NCBI RefSeq assembly: GCF_001270745.1
Contig: NZ_KQ434753.1
Span: 341,155 to 405,154, forward strand
Reading direction: 5' to 3'
Source: Jiangella muralis
GTDB taxonomy: Bacteria > Actinomycetota > Actinomycetes > Jiangellales > Jiangellaceae
Length of the DNA stretch: 64,000 bases
The notes under the pieces were generated by a model. It did not search any database, had not been told where the DNA came from, and saw only the letters and a program-made list of their open reading frames with translations. Shown here piece after piece: positions 46,992 through 56,288 of the stretch. The translations under genes were made by a program, and so were the position numbers. The first letter of the stretch is position 1. Every line of letters begins with the position of its first letter.

Positions 46992-48392
46992 ATGAGCGAG
47001 CAGGAGTACCGCATCGAACACGACACCATGGGCGAGGTACGGGTTCCCGCGGCGGCGAAGTACCGCGCGCAGACCCAGCGCGCCGTCGAGAACTTCCCGA
47101 TCTCCGGCACGCCCATCGAGGGCGCGCTGATCCGCGCGCTGGCCTCCATCAAGGGGGCGGCGGCGCAGGTCAACGCCGAGCTGGGGGTGCTCGACGCCGA
47201 CATCGCGAAGGCCGTCCAGGACGCCGCCGCCGACGTCGCGAGCGGCGACTACGACGGCCACTTCCCGATCGACGTCTTCCAGACCGGGTCCGGCACGTCC
47301 AGCAACATGAACACCAACGAGGTCATCGCCACGCTCGCCACCGAGCGGCTGGGCCGGCCGGTGCACCCGAACGACCACGTCAACGCGTCGCAGTCGAGCA
47401 ACGACGTGTTCCCGACGGCCATCCACATCGCCGCCACGCGCGCCGTCGTCGAGGACCTCGTCCCGGCGCTGCGCCACCTCGAGGGTGAGCTGACGCGCAA
47501 GGCCGTCGAGTTCGTGTCCGTCGTGAAGAGCGGCCGCACGCACCTGATGGACGCCACCCCGGTCACGCTCGGCCAGGAGTTCGGCGGCTACGCCGCGCAG
47601 GTCGCATACGGCGTCGAGCGGCTCGAGGCCGTGCTGCCGCGCGTCGCGGAGGTCCCGCTCGGCGGCACCGCCGTCGGCACCGGCATCAACACGCCGCCCG
47701 GGTTCGCCGCCGCCGTCATCGGGCGCATTGCCACCGACTCCGGGCTGCTGTTCACCGAGGCGCGCAACCACTTCGAGGCGCAGGGCGCCCGCGACGGCCT
47801 GGTCGAGCTGTCCGGCCAGCTGCGCACCGTCGCGGTGTCGCTGTACAAGATCTCCAACGACGTCCGCTGGATGGGCTCCGGCCCGCGCGCCGGCCTGGCC
47901 GAGATCGCGCTGCCCGACCTCCAGCCCGGCTCGTCGATCATGCCGGGCAAGGTCAACCCCGTCATCCCCGAGGCGCTGTGCATGGTGTCGGCGCAGGTCG
48001 TCGGCAACGACGCCACGGTGGCGTTCGCGGGCGCCGCCGGCAACTTCGAGCTGAACGTCATGCTGCCGGTCATCGCCCGCAACGTGCTCGAGTCGATCCG
48101 GCTGCTGGCCAACATCTCGCGGCTGTTCGCCGACCGCTGCGTCGCCGGCATCGTGGCCAACGAGGAGCGCTGCCGCGAGTACGCCGAGTCGTCGCCGTCC
48201 ATCGTCACGCCGCTGAACCGCTACATCGGCTACGAAGAGGCGGCCAAGGTCGCCAAGCAGGCGCTGGCCGAGCGGAAGACCATCCGCGAGGTCGTCGTCG
48301 AACGCGGCTATGTCGCCGGCGGCAAGCTCACCGAGGACCAGCTCGACCAGGCGCTCGACGTGCTGAGCATGACCCGCCCGCCGACTGTCTGA
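46992..48392 (+). CDS. fumC: Class II fumarate hydratase
   Basis: A 466-residue protein that interconverts fumarate and malate in the TCA cycle. [13 protein letters not shown], then [15 protein letters not shown], then [16 protein letters not shown] and the lyase signature [12 protein letters not shown] are all present, with the catalytic Ser in that last loop and the His in GRTHLMDA. The ATG at 46992 fits the family start [16 protein letters not shown]. Confidence 0.96.
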   Translation: MSEQEYRIEHDTMGEVRVPAAAKYRAQTQRAVENFPISGTPIEGALIRALASIKGAAAQVNAELGVLDADIAKAVQDAAADVASGDYDGHFPIDVFQTGSGTSSNMNTNEVIATLATERLGRPVHPNDHVNASQSSNDVFPTAIHIAATRAVVEDLVPALRHLEGELTRKAVEFVSVVKSGRTHLMDATPVTLGQEFGGYAAQVAYGVERLEAVLPRVAEVPLGGTAVGTGINTPPGFAAAVIGRIATDSGLLFTEARNHFEAQGARDGLVELSGQLRTVAVSLYKISNDVRWMGSGPRAGLAEIALPDLQPGSSIMPGKVNPVIPEALCMVSAQVVGNDATVAFAGAAGNFELNVMLPVIARNVLESIRLLANISRLFADRCVAGIVANEERCREYAESSPSIVTPLNRYIGYEEAAKVAKQALAERKTIREVVVERGYVAGGKLTEDQLDQALDVLSMTRPPTV

Positions 48393-48401
48393 GCCCGGCA
48401 G

Positions 48402-48447
48402 CGCGAAACCCCCGGCACCTGCGCTCGGTGCCGGGGGTTTCGCGTTT
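48402..48447. terminator. Perfect 17-bp terminator hairpin after fumC
   Basis: Positions 48402-48418 pair with 48428-48444 across a 9-nt loop and TTT follows on the + strand. The stem contains GAAACCCCCGGCAC. It lies 10 bp after the fumC stop and 11 bp before the stop of the convergent gene (48458), so it can serve both directions. Confidence 0.8.
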
Positions 48448-48457
48448 CAGCCTGGGG

Positions 48458-49135
48458 TCAGTACCAGCCGACGGACTCCGAGTGCGCCCACGCGCCGCAC
48501 GGGTCGCCGTACCGGCCCTCGATGTACCAGAGGCCCCATTCGATCTGGGTGACCGGGTTGGTGCGGTAGTCGTCGCCGAACCGGGACATCTTGCTCGCCG
48601 GCAGCGACTGCGGGATGCCGTAGGCGCCCGACGACGGGTTTTCGGCCGTGTGCCGCCAGTTGGATTCGCGGGTCCACAGGTTGTCCAGGCACTGGAACTG
48701 GTCGTCGCCCCAGCCGTAGTCGGCCATCAGGGTGCGGGCGGCGGACTGCGGGTCCTCGACGGCCCGCTCCAGCGACCGGGCGGCCTCCTCGGCAGCGGCC
48801 TGGCGGGCCGCCTCCGCGGCGGCAGCCGCTTCGGCCTCCGCCTGCGCCTGGGCCTCCGCCTCCGCCTGAGCAGCCGCGGCGGCAGCGGCTTCGGCCTCGG
48901 CCTGCACCTGGGCCTCGGCGGCCGCGGCGAGGTCGTCCTCGAGGGACGGCAGCTCGGGTGCCTGGGCCTTCGCGCCGACCTCCGGGAGAGTCAGCTGCTG
49001 GGTGCTCACGGCGGCGGTTCCGGAGCCGGTGGAATCGACGAGCCACCCCGTGAACAGGGTGGCGAGAAGGGTGATCGAGGCGAGGATGCCGAGGCCTGCT
49101 ACGACTCGGCGCAGGCGTCTGCGTCTCCGATGCAC
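48458..49135 (-). CDS. Secreted coiled-coil protein with lytic-transglycosylase-like C-terminus
   Basis: About 225 residues. A basic N-terminus (HRRRRRLRR) is followed by a TM/signal segment (residues 11-32), a linker, an Ala/Glu/Gln-rich coiled coil (about 70-125) and a C-terminal domain: NLWTRESNWRHTAENPSSGAYGIPQ, then RYGDPCGAWAHSESVGWY. This last part is the transglycosylase-like or aggregation-promoting-factor-type domain; Glu in WTRESNW is the expected catalytic residue. The chosen GTG has AGGAAGG 11 nt upstream. A longer form from GTG at 49168 is possible. Confidence 0.78.
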   Translation of the reverse strand: MHRRRRRLRRVVAGLGILASITLLATLFTGWLVDSTGSGTAAVSTQQLTLPEVGAKAQAPELPSLEDDLAAAAEAQVQAEAEAAAAAAAQAEAEAQAQAEAEAAAAAEAARQAAAEEAARSLERAVEDPQSAARTLMADYGWGDDQFQCLDNLWTRESNWRHTAENPSSGAYGIPQSLPASKMSRFGDDYRTNPVTQIEWGLWYIEGRYGDPCGAWAHSESVGWY

Positions 49136-49309
49136 GGGTGGGGGAACCTTCCTGTAGGGCCCCACCACCCTGCAATGGAAACGTGATCGTTGCCAACTCG
49201 ACGGCGTGTCACACGGCCCATCGTGACGCTCTGCCGCTACGCAGGGACAGCCCGCCGAAGCGGCCGCGCACCCCGTCGCCGCTCCCCCTGGTCGTCGGCC
49301 CTGACCTGC

Positions 49310-49348
49310 GGGAACTCCCGCGTCACCGGAGGCGACACGGGAGTTCCC
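49310..49348 (-). terminator. Hairpin downstream of the PIN-PhoH gene
   Basis: GGGAACTCCCG (49310-49320) pairs with CGGGAGTTCCC (49338-49348) across a 17-nt loop. It lies 36 bp after the PhoH stop on the minus strand. No U-tract is seen. Confidence 0.5.
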
Positions 49349-49383
49349 GACATAGCTGACGAATCAAGTAAATGAGACGTCGC

Positions 49384-50724
49384 TCACCCGGGCATCCGCT
49401 CCAGCATCTCGGTGACCAGCGCGGCGATCGGCGAACGCTCGGACCGGGTCAGCGTCACATGCGCGAACAGCGGGTGCCCCTTCAGCTTCTCCGCCACCGC
49501 GACGACACCGTCGTGCCGGCCGACCCGCAGGTTGTCGCGCTGCCCGACGTCGTGCGTCAGGACCACCCGGGAGTTGCTGCCGATGCGCGACAGCACCGTC
49601 AGCAGCACGTTGCGCTCCAGCGACTGCGCCTCGTCGACGATGACGAACGAATCGTGCAGCGACCGGCCGCGGATGTGCGTCAGCGGCAACACCTCGAGCA
49701 TGCCCCGCTCGACCACCTCGTCGATGACGTCCTGCGTCGTCAGCGCCCCGAGGGTGTCGAACACCGCCTGCGCCCAGGGGTTCATCTTCTCCGACTCGCT
49801 GCCCGGCAGGTAGCCGAGGTCCTGGCCGCCGACCGCGTACAGCGGCCGGAACACGACGACCTTCTTGTGCAGCCGCCGCTCCATCACCGCCTCGAGCCCG
49901 GCGCACAACGCCAGCGCCGACTTGCCGGTCCCGGCCCGCCCGCCCATGGAGACGATGCCGACCTCGTCGTCCAGCAGCAGGTCCAGCGCGATGCGCTGCT
50001 CCGCCGACCGTCCGTGCAGGCCGAACGCCTCGCGGTCGCCGCGGACCAGCTTGATCCGCTTGTCCGCCGTCATGCGGCCCAGGCCGCTGCCGCGCTCGCT
50101 GTGCAGCACCAGACCCGTGTGGCAGGGCAGCTCGCGGGCGTCCTCGAGGTCGGCGTACCCGTTCTCGTACAGCTCGTCCAGCAGGCTGCCGGCCACCTCC
50201 AACTCCGCCATGCCCGTCCAGCCGGACTCGACGACCGTCTCGGCGCGGTACTCCTCGGCGTGCAGCCCCACCGACGACGCCTTGACCCGCATCGGCAGGT
50301 CCTTCGACACCAACGTCACGTCGTGCCCCTCGGCGGCCAGGTTGCGGGCCACCGCCAGGATGCGGGAGTCGTTGTCGCCCAGCCGGAACCCGGCCGGCAG
50401 CACCTCGGGATCGGTGTGGTTCAACTCCACCCGGACCGTGCCGTCCTCATCGCCGACCGGTATCGGGTCGTCGAGGCGACCATGCTCCACCCGCAACTCG
50501 TCCAGCAGCCGCAACGCTGCTCGGGCGAAGTATCCCAGCTCGGGATGGTGGCGCTTGGCCTCGAGTTCGGTGATCACCACGATCGGCAGGACGACCTCAT
50601 GCTCCGCGAAGCGGAGTATCGCGTACGGGTCGGCCAGCAGCACGCTCGTATCGAGAACGTAGGTGCGGCGAGCCGGCTCCTGCCGGGTGGTGCGACGACG
50701 GGTCTGAGTCTTGGAAGCGGCCAC
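49384..50724 (-). CDS. PIN-PhoH ribonuclease/ATPase fusion (PhoH2 type)
   Basis: A 446-residue protein. The N-terminal PIN domain ([16 protein letters not shown] with catalytic Asp, [12 protein letters not shown], then [10 protein letters not shown] and [12 protein letters not shown]) is followed by a PhoH P-loop domain ([14 protein letters not shown], then [10 protein letters not shown]). In mycobacteria PhoH2 is a sequence-specific RNA helicase and ribonuclease; the same role is inferred. The GTG was chosen for the AGGGAG 6 nt upstream; GTG at 50751 and 50739 are longer options. Confidence 0.9.
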   Translation of the reverse strand: MAASKTQTRRRTTRQEPARRTYVLDTSVLLADPYAILRFAEHEVVLPIVVITELEAKRHHPELGYFARAALRLLDELRVEHGRLDDPIPVGDEDGTVRVELNHTDPEVLPAGFRLGDNDSRILAVARNLAAEGHDVTLVSKDLPMRVKASSVGLHAEEYRAETVVESGWTGMAELEVAGSLLDELYENGYADLEDARELPCHTGLVLHSERGSGLGRMTADKRIKLVRGDREAFGLHGRSAEQRIALDLLLDDEVGIVSMGGRAGTGKSALALCAGLEAVMERRLHKKVVVFRPLYAVGGQDLGYLPGSESEKMNPWAQAVFDTLGALTTQDVIDEVVERGMLEVLPLTHIRGRSLHDSFVIVDEAQSLERNVLLTVLSRIGSNSRVVLTHDVGQRDNLRVGRHDGVVAVAEKLKGHPLFAHVTLTRSERSPIAALVTEMLERMPG

Positions 50725-50739
50725 GTCCGTCTCCCTCAC

Positions 50740-50766
50740 GCCTGATTGCACCCTGATGAATCAGGC
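50740..50766. promoter_or_regulatory. 8-bp inverted repeat upstream of the PIN-PhoH gene
   Basis: GCCTGATT (50740-50747) and AATCAGGC (50759-50766) form perfect arms around 11 nt, with a second copy of CCTGAT nested between them (50752-50757). It lies 16 bp upstream of the chosen start and could be a regulatory site or mRNA hairpin. Confidence 0.35.
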
Positions 50767-50964
50767 GTCTGTGTCGCGCGGAGTGCCGGGACCGAGCCCA
50801 CTGGGCCGGGTGCCGGCCCTCCGTTCGCGCCATGGTGTCAGCACGTAGGACGGGCCTCCCGAGCGGCCGGCTACTCACCGTCCGCCACTGCCTAGATTAC
50901 TGCCAAGCATGATCCCGGCGATAGGACACGCCTGAACGGCCCGTGAACGATGTGGTCTCGCCGG

Positions 50965-51795
50965 TCAGCGCTTGACGCCGACACCGCCGGCGATGCACTC
51001 CTGCGCCTGGCTCAGGTGGTTGAGCTCCGGGCCGTCGGGCCACCAGCGCGCACACAGCGTCACGCCCGGGTCGACCATCTCCAGTCCGTCGAACAACTCC
51101 TCGATCTCGGCCTTGGTGCGGAACGTCCCAGAACCCATAGGGCTGCCGCGGAAGTGCTCCTCCATGTGCCGTGCGACGGAGCTGTGCTCGTTCTCGGGGT
51201 CGAGGAAGTGTGAGATCGCGACGTACGACCCGGTCGGCAGCGCGTCGATGTAGCGCTTCATGAGCCCGGCCGGACCCTCCTTCGAGCCCTCGTAGTGGTG
51301 CAGGGTGCCGAACTGCAGGAAGGCAACCGGCTCGGAGAAGTCGATGTGCTTGCGCACCACCGCGTTCTCCAGAACCTGCTCGGGCTCGAAGATGTCGGCC
51401 GCCACGAAATGCGTGTAGGCGTTCTCTTCGAGTAGCGCCCGACCGTGTGCCAGGACCACGGGGTCATTGTCGATGTAGACGACCCGCGCCTCGGGATCGA
51501 ACCGCTGCACGACTTGGTGGACGTTCTCGGCCGTCGGCAGGCCGGATCCGCAGTCGAGGAACTGCTTGATGCCCGTTTTCGAGGCGATGAAGCGGCAGGC
51601 GCGGATGAGGAACGCCCGGTTGTCGAGAGCGAGGTCACGCGCCTCGGGAGCCGCCGACTGGACCCGGCGGAACACCTCACGGTCGATCTCGTAGTTGTCC
51701 GTGCCGCCGAGGAACGCGTCGTAAACGCGCGCGATGCTCGCGCGGCTGGGGTCCACGCCGACCGGCACGCGAGCTTCTCGAGGAGCGTCAGGCAT
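50965..51795 (-). CDS. SAM-dependent methyltransferase, DUF574/PF04672 family
   Basis: A 276-residue protein with the family opening DPSRASIARVYDAFLGGTDNY and a Rossmann core (KQFLDCGSGLPTAENVHQ, then VVYIDNDPVVLAHG). The family is large in actinomycetes, often beside XRE/DUF397 genes, and its substrates are unknown. The ATG is at 51795. The divergent XRE gene starts 227 bp away. Confidence 0.85.
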   Translation of the reverse strand: MPDAPREARVPVGVDPSRASIARVYDAFLGGTDNYEIDREVFRRVQSAAPEARDLALDNRAFLIRACRFIASKTGIKQFLDCGSGLPTAENVHQVVQRFDPEARVVYIDNDPVVLAHGRALLEENAYTHFVAADIFEPEQVLENAVVRKHIDFSEPVAFLQFGTLHHYEGSKEGPAGLMKRYIDALPTGSYVAISHFLDPENEHSSVARHMEEHFRGSPMGSGTFRTKAEIEELFDGLEMVDPGVTLCARWWPDGPELNHLSQAQECIAGGVGVKR

Positions 51796-52021
51796 TGAAT
51801 CAGTCCTTGCTCTAGACCCGGCATTCGATCGCCCATAGCGTAGGTGTGGGTGATCATCAGCGCAATGGGTTCGAGGCCCGGCGCGCCGACGTCGGCCGCA
51901 TGCATACGTGCGCCTCGATCATGCGGCGGCGGCTCCGTGGGATGATGAAGGCTGCGAACACCACGGCTCGGCCCACCGGCCAGGCTGGACACGCGGGCGA
52001 GCCGACGAGGGAGGTACGCAC

Positions 52022-52912
52022 GTGACGAGCAACGACGCGCGGAGCAACAGCCTCGCCGAGGCACGCTCCACTGCGCCCACCGCACGTCGTATGATCCTCG
52101 GCGCGCAGTTGCGGCGCCTGCGCGAGGCCGCCTCGCTCTCCCGCGCCGACGCCGGCTTCACCATCCGCGCCTCCGAGTCGAAGATGAGCCGGCTCGAGTC
52201 CGGCAAGGTCACCTTCAAGGAACGCGACATCGCCGACCTGCTGACCACCTACGGCATCAACGACCCCACCGAGCGCGATGCCTTCCTCGGCCTGGTGAAG
52301 CTGTCCAACCAGCAGGGTTGGTGGCACCGCTACAACGACGTCATCCCCGGCTGGTTCAACGACTTCGTCGGCCTCGAGGAGTCGGCGTCGCTCATCCAGT
52401 CCTACGAGCACCAGTTCGTTCCCGGCCTGCTGCAGACCGAGGACTACGCCCGCGCCGTCATGACGCACGGCCGTCCGCAGTACGCCACCGACGACATCGA
52501 GCAGCGCATCGACGTGCGCCGACGCCGGCAGCGCATCCTCGCCCGCCCGGGCGCGCCGCACCTGTGGGTCGTCCTCGACGAGTCAGTGCTCCACCGCCCG
52601 GTCGGCGGCCGCAGGGTGCTCGACGCCCAGATCAACGCGATGCTCGAGGCGAGCAGCCTGCCGCACATCACGGTGCAGATCGTGACCTACGACCGCAACT
52701 CCAACGCCGCCGAGGGCGCCTTCACGCTGCTTCGCTTCGCCGAGAAGGAACTGCCGACGCTCGTCTACATCGAGCACCTCACCGGCGCGCTCTACCTCGA
52801 CCGCCTCGACGAGGTCGAGACCTACGGACGCGTGCTCGACAGTCTGGCGGTCGACGCCGAGACGCCCGAGAACAGCCGCCAGATCCTGGCGAAGCTCCGC
52901 GCCGAACTCTAA
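52022..52912 (+). CDS. XRE-family regulator with DUF5753 domain
   Basis: A 296-residue protein with an HTH at about residues 25-80 (LGAQLRRLREAASLSRADAG, then SKMSRLESGK) and a DUF5753 domain from about 105 on (YEHQFVPGLLQTEDYARAV, then VVLDESVLHRPVGG). Proteins of this type are usually encoded next to a DUF397 protein and control development or secondary metabolism. The GTG has GGGAGG 7 nt upstream. DUF397 follows after a 337-bp gap. Confidence 0.88.
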   Translation: MTSNDARSNSLAEARSTAPTARRMILGAQLRRLREAASLSRADAGFTIRASESKMSRLESGKVTFKERDIADLLTTYGINDPTERDAFLGLVKLSNQQGWWHRYNDVIPGWFNDFVGLEESASLIQSYEHQFVPGLLQTEDYARAVMTHGRPQYATDDIEQRIDVRRRRQRILARPGAPHLWVVLDESVLHRPVGGRRVLDAQINAMLEASSLPHITVQIVTYDRNSNAAEGAFTLLRFAEKELPTLVYIEHLTGALYLDRLDEVETYGRVLDSLAVDAETPENSRQILAKLRAEL

Positions 52913-53249
52913 GACTCCCTGCGGCTCGGCCGAGGTCGCGGCGCCGCGCGTGAGCCCGCCACCCTGACGATCCGCGCCCGGCCCCATCCCGAGCCGGCCT
53001 GGCCGCCGCGACGGGCGCCGTCCGTGCGACAAGCTGCGGCGTCACCCTCCGAGCGACCTGCATGTCACCAATGACGGACGCACGCTCGATGCGAGGATGG
53101 CGCCCAACTCCCGCATCGATCATGCCTCTCGCGCAACAATCACAAGACCAATACTGCGTGCATCTGCACATGCACGAAGATCGTGCTACCTTCGTCTGCA
53201 AGATCAGGTGCACGAGTGGTCCGGTCGACGCCATTGGGAGATGAGCGGC
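52913..53249. other. 337-bp intergenic region between the XRE and DUF397 genes
   Basis: The first 200 bp show nothing gene-like. The right part (53158-53192) holds repeated TGCAC/GTGCA half sites, a 6-bp inverted repeat GCACGA-AGA-TCGTGC (53172-53186) and a -10-like TACCTT (53187-53192). A long 5' leader to the DUF397 start remains. No tRNA or small ORF with good signals was seen. Confidence 0.5.
53158..53192 (+). promoter_or_regulatory. Inverted repeat cluster and -10 box upstream of DUF397
   Basis: GTGCA (53158-53162) and TGCAC (53171-53175) are inverted, and GCACGA (53172-53177) with TCGTGC (53181-53186) form a tighter repeat with an AGA spacer. TACCTT follows directly. It is a good candidate operator for the XRE regulator encoded upstream. 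Confidence 0.45.
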
Positions 53250-53810
53250 ATGGACAAGATCGACAACGGCATCATCGCGTCGGACATCCCCGCCGCCAGG
53301 TGGCGTAAGAGCACCCGGAGCGGCGCGCAGGGCAACTGTGTCGAGGTCGCTCCGCTCCCCACCGGCGCCGTCGCCGTGCGCAACTCGCGGCACCCCGACG
53401 GTCCGGCGCTGGTCTTCACACACGACGAGATGACGGCGTTCGTCGACGGCGCGAAGGCGGGCGAGTTCGAGTTCGAGCAGCCCGAGACGTCGGCCGCTCC
53501 CACGGCGGACGTGGACGATGGCACGCCGACGCACTACGAGGCCATCGGCAACGAGCTGGCCAGCCTCACGGGCCGCCTACTCGAGGGCGAGGCCACGCTC
53601 GACCGCGACTCGTCCGAGCGGCTGCTGCGCCTGCTCACCGGCATCTCCCAGCTGCAGCGGCAGCACCAGGTCGACAGCGACGGCAACTGCGCCATCTGCC
53701 GCCCCAGATCGCGCCGATGGGGCAGGTCCAGCGAGTGCTCGGTGCACGTCGCCCTCAGCACGTACCTGGGTGCGTCGCTGATGGTTCCGGCCGGCGCCGC
53801 AAGGCACTAG
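53250..53810 (+). CDS. DUF397 protein with C-terminal extension
   Basis: A 186-residue protein. The N-terminal half (ARWRKSTRSGAQGNCVEVAPL, then AVRNSRHPDGPALVFTHDEM) is a standard DUF397 domain, usually 60-70 residues alone. The extra C-terminal 100 residues contain a helical stretch and CAICRP, then SECSVHV, which may hold a metal site. DUF397 proteins pair with XRE/DUF5753 regulators. The ATG with GGGAG at 9 nt was chosen over the ATG 9 bp earlier, which abuts it. Confidence 0.82.
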   Translation: MDKIDNGIIASDIPAARWRKSTRSGAQGNCVEVAPLPTGAVAVRNSRHPDGPALVFTHDEMTAFVDGAKAGEFEFEQPETSAAPTADVDDGTPTHYEAIGNELASLTGRLLEGEATLDRDSSERLLRLLTGISQLQRQHQVDSDGNCAICRPRSRRWGRSSECSVHVALSTYLGASLMVPAGAARH

Positions 53811-53917
53811 GCCTGAAACGCCACCCGGCCCACGGGGACTCAGTCGAGCTGAGAGGACGAGATGCTCACGGCAGAGGTGCACGGACGGGCCGGCTCGCGC
53901 GGGGGACGGGCCGGCGC

Positions 53918-54142
53918 ATGACCGCTGAGAACGAGGCGCCGGAGCGCCGCTGGGCGCCGACCTACCGCGCCCATTGCCCCACCTGCCGCAAATCCGGGCG
54001 CAAGTTCTCGTCGTACGGCAACGCCGAAGAGGCGGCCCGCGGCCACGCCGGCAAGCACGTCCACACCACCTACGTGGTGGACCAGTACGACATCCGGGTC
54101 GTCGGCTCCGTCCAGAGGCCGGACAGCGTAGCCGAGGCGTGA
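53918..54142 (+). CDS. Small protein with zinc-ribbon-like CxxC and His residues
   Basis: A 74-residue hydrophilic protein. HCPTCRKSG provides a CxxC pair and GHAGKHVHTTYV adds three His residues, so a small zinc site is possible. I do not recognise the family. GGGGGAC precedes the ATG. No partner is obvious; the DUF397 gene lies 107 bp upstream. Confidence 0.55.
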   Translation: MTAENEAPERRWAPTYRAHCPTCRKSGRKFSSYGNAEEAARGHAGKHVHTTYVVDQYDIRVVGSVQRPDSVAEA

Positions 54143-54215
54143 TCCGCGCCCACCGATGACTTTCCGCTCTCCGCGCGGTCTGCCTGATCAGCAGACCCAA
54201 CGAGAGGGAGACCCG

Positions 54216-54608
54216 ATGAGCACCGCCAGCCTCGCGAGCATCCTGCTGTCCAGCACGGACCCGGACCGCCTCGGCGCCTGGTACGCCGCCGCGCTCACCC
54301 CGTCCGACGACGCACGCGTGGGCGACTACCGGATGCTGCGCTACGGCGCCTTCCACCTGATGATCGACCAGCGCGACGACGTCGGGGCGGCGAACCCCGA
54401 GCCGGGCCGGATGATCCTCAACTTCGACGTCGACGACGCGCGTTCCGTCGTTGGCCGGCTGTACGACATGGGCGTCAGCTGGCTGGCCCCGCTGGAGGAC
54501 CGCGACGGCAGCCTCTTCGCCACCGCGATCGACCCGGACGGCAACTACGTCCAGATCCTCCAGATCAGCCCGGAACATCAGGCCCAGTTGGCCGCGGACC
54601 AGTCATGA
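54216..54608 (+). CDS. VOC-superfamily (glyoxalase/bleomycin-resistance-like) protein
   Basis: A 130-residue protein with the two beta-alpha-beta-beta-beta modules of the vicinal-oxygen-chelate fold: LASILLSSTDPDRLGAWYAA, then MILNFDVDDARSVVGRLYDM, and the C-terminal SLFATAIDPDGNYVQILQ. Metal ligands are not certain. GAGGGAG precedes the ATG. It may be a lyase, a dioxygenase-like protein or a binding protein. Confidence 0.8.
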   Translation: MSTASLASILLSSTDPDRLGAWYAAALTPSDDARVGDYRMLRYGAFHLMIDQRDDVGAANPEPGRMILNFDVDDARSVVGRLYDMGVSWLAPLEDRDGSLFATAIDPDGNYVQILQISPEHQAQLAADQS

Positions 54609-54700
54609 CCTCCGCGCTCACGGCCCTCCCGTCCATTGCCGACGGTCGCCGGCCAGTCCATTCGGCGGCGTATCGTCGGCGGAGGACGAGGGAGGCCACG

Positions 54701-55660
54701 GTGCACACCACGACCATCGGCGAGACGACGGGCGACTTCCAGCAACTGGCCCAGCCGTACCGGCGCGAGCTGCTCGCACACTGCTACCGCATGCTCGGCT
54801 CCGTCCACGACGCCGAGGACCTCGTGCAGGAGACGTATCTGCGCGCCTGGCGCGCCTACGACCGCTTCGAGGACCGCTCGTCGCTGCGCACGTGGCTCTA
54901 CCGCATCGCGACGAACGCCTGCCTCACCGCGTTGGAGAGCCGCGGCCGCCGGCCCATGCCGACGGGGCTGGGCGGGCCGAGCACGGAGCCGAGCGGCGAC
55001 CTCGTCGAACGGTCCGAGGTGCCGTGGCTCGAGCCGCTGCCCGACCCCGCGTCCGTCGTCACGTCCCGCGAGAGCGTCCGGCTGGCGCTCGTCGCGGCGC
55101 TGCAGCACCTGCCGCCGCGGCAGCGTGCCGTCCTCGTGCTGCGTGACGTGCTGCGCTGGAAGGCCGCGGAGGTCGCCGACCTGATCGGCACGTCCACCGC
55201 CGCCGTCAACAGCATGCTGCAGCGGGCGCACGCCCAGCTCGACAAGATCGCGCCGTCCGAGGACGACGCCGTCGAGCCGCTGCCGCCGGAGCGCGAGGAG
55301 CTGCTGGAGCGGTACGTCACGGCGTTCGAGTCCTACGACATCGACGCGCTCGTGCGGCTGCTGACCGCCGACGCCGTCTGGGAGATGCCGCCGTTCGCCG
55401 CCTGGTTCGTCGGCCCGGCCGACATCGGCGAGCTGATCCGGGTCCAGTGCCCGATGAAGCGCGCCGGCGATATCCGCATCGTCCGCACGTCGGCCAATGG
55501 GCAGCCGGCGCTGGCGCAGTACCTGCGCGGCGACGACGGCGTCTACCGGCCGTTCGCGGTGCAGGTCGTGTCGGCCGGCCGGACCGGTCTCACCCACATC
55601 GCGCAGTTCTTCGACGTGAGCCTGTTCCCGCGGTTCGGGCTGCCGGACGTGCTGCCGTGA
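54701..55660 (+). CDS. ECF sigma factor with SnoaL-like C-terminal domain (SigG-like)
   Basis: A 319-residue protein. Region 2 (HCYRMLGSVHDAEDLVQETY, then RAWRAYDRFEDRSSLRTWLY) and region 4 (LPPRQRAVLVLRDVLRWKAAE, then IGTSTAAVNSMLQRAHAQL) are followed by a SnoaL-like domain (about 210-319) with LTADAVWEMPPFAAWFVGP. This fusion is typical of the SigG/SigJ groups, where the extra domain modulates activity without a classical anti-sigma factor. The GTG has GGGAGG upstream, and TATCGT at 54671-54676 may be the -10 box. Confidence 0.88.
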   Translation: MHTTTIGETTGDFQQLAQPYRRELLAHCYRMLGSVHDAEDLVQETYLRAWRAYDRFEDRSSLRTWLYRIATNACLTALESRGRRPMPTGLGGPSTEPSGDLVERSEVPWLEPLPDPASVVTSRESVRLALVAALQHLPPRQRAVLVLRDVLRWKAAEVADLIGTSTAAVNSMLQRAHAQLDKIAPSEDDAVEPLPPEREELLERYVTAFESYDIDALVRLLTADAVWEMPPFAAWFVGPADIGELIRVQCPMKRAGDIRIVRTSANGQPALAQYLRGDDGVYRPFAVQVVSAGRTGLTHIAQFFDVSLFPRFGLPDVLP

Positions 55661-56262
55661 CCGGCCCGCCGGCCGACGCGGCGGAGCTGCTCGAACGAGC
55701 CCTCGGCTACACGACGGTCAGCCTGGGGCTGGTGCGGCCGGACCTGTTGACGCGGCCGACGCCGTGCGCGGGCTGGAACCTCGGCGCGCTGCTGCGGCAT
55801 CTGAACGACTCGCTGCTGGCGCTGCTGGAGGCGACGGAGACCGGCTGGATCGCAGTGCCGGGTGCCGCCGCCACGAGGACGGAGGCCGAGCCGGACCCCG
55901 TCGGTACGCTGCGGCACCGCGCCCGCACGCTGCTGGCCCGGTGCGCCGCCGGCTCCGGACCGGACGTCGTCGCCGTCGGGGAGGGGTGGCTGGCCGCCCG
56001 GACGGTGGCCGCCACCGGCGCGCTGGAGATCGCGGTGCACGGCTGGGACGTCGCCCGCGCGTGCGGCGCCGACCGGCCGCTGCCGTCGTCGTTCGCGCGG
56101 CGGTTGCTGGAGGTGTCGAGCCTGCTGATCGACGACGGGGACAGGCCGGTGCGGTTCGCTTCTCCGCTGCCGGTCCACGACGGCGACGAGGCGGACGTAC
56201 GGTTGCTGGCCTTCCTCGGTCGCACGGCGGCGCAGGCGGTGGCTCCCGGATCTCGGCCGTAG
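55657..56262 (+). CDS. TIGR03086-type DinB/maleylpyruvate-isomerase-like protein
   Basis: A 201-residue protein. RPTPCAGWNLGALLRHLNDSLLAL, then TGALEIAVHGWDVARACG, are the conserved blocks of actinobacterial TIGR03086 proteins, whose fold is DinB-like with His/Asp metal ligands (visible in RHLND and HGWD). Many such proteins are predicted mycothiol-dependent enzymes. The GTG overlaps the sigma factor gene by 4 bp, so it may be a member of the SigG-like regulon. Confidence 0.82.
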   Translation: MTGPPADAAELLERALGYTTVSLGLVRPDLLTRPTPCAGWNLGALLRHLNDSLLALLEATETGWIAVPGAAATRTEAEPDPVGTLRHRARTLLARCAAGSGPDVVAVGEGWLAARTVAATGALEIAVHGWDVARACGADRPLPSSFARRLLEVSSLLIDDGDRPVRFASPLPVHDGDEADVRLLAFLGRTAAQAVAPGSRP

Positions 56263-56288
56263 CGAACCGACGTTGTCGGTGCCCGCCC

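Noticed and set aside
48780-48960. Short tandem repeats as a CRISPR or minisatellite
   Set aside because: They encode the Ala/Glu coil of the transglycosylase-like protein and have no spacers or constant unit length.
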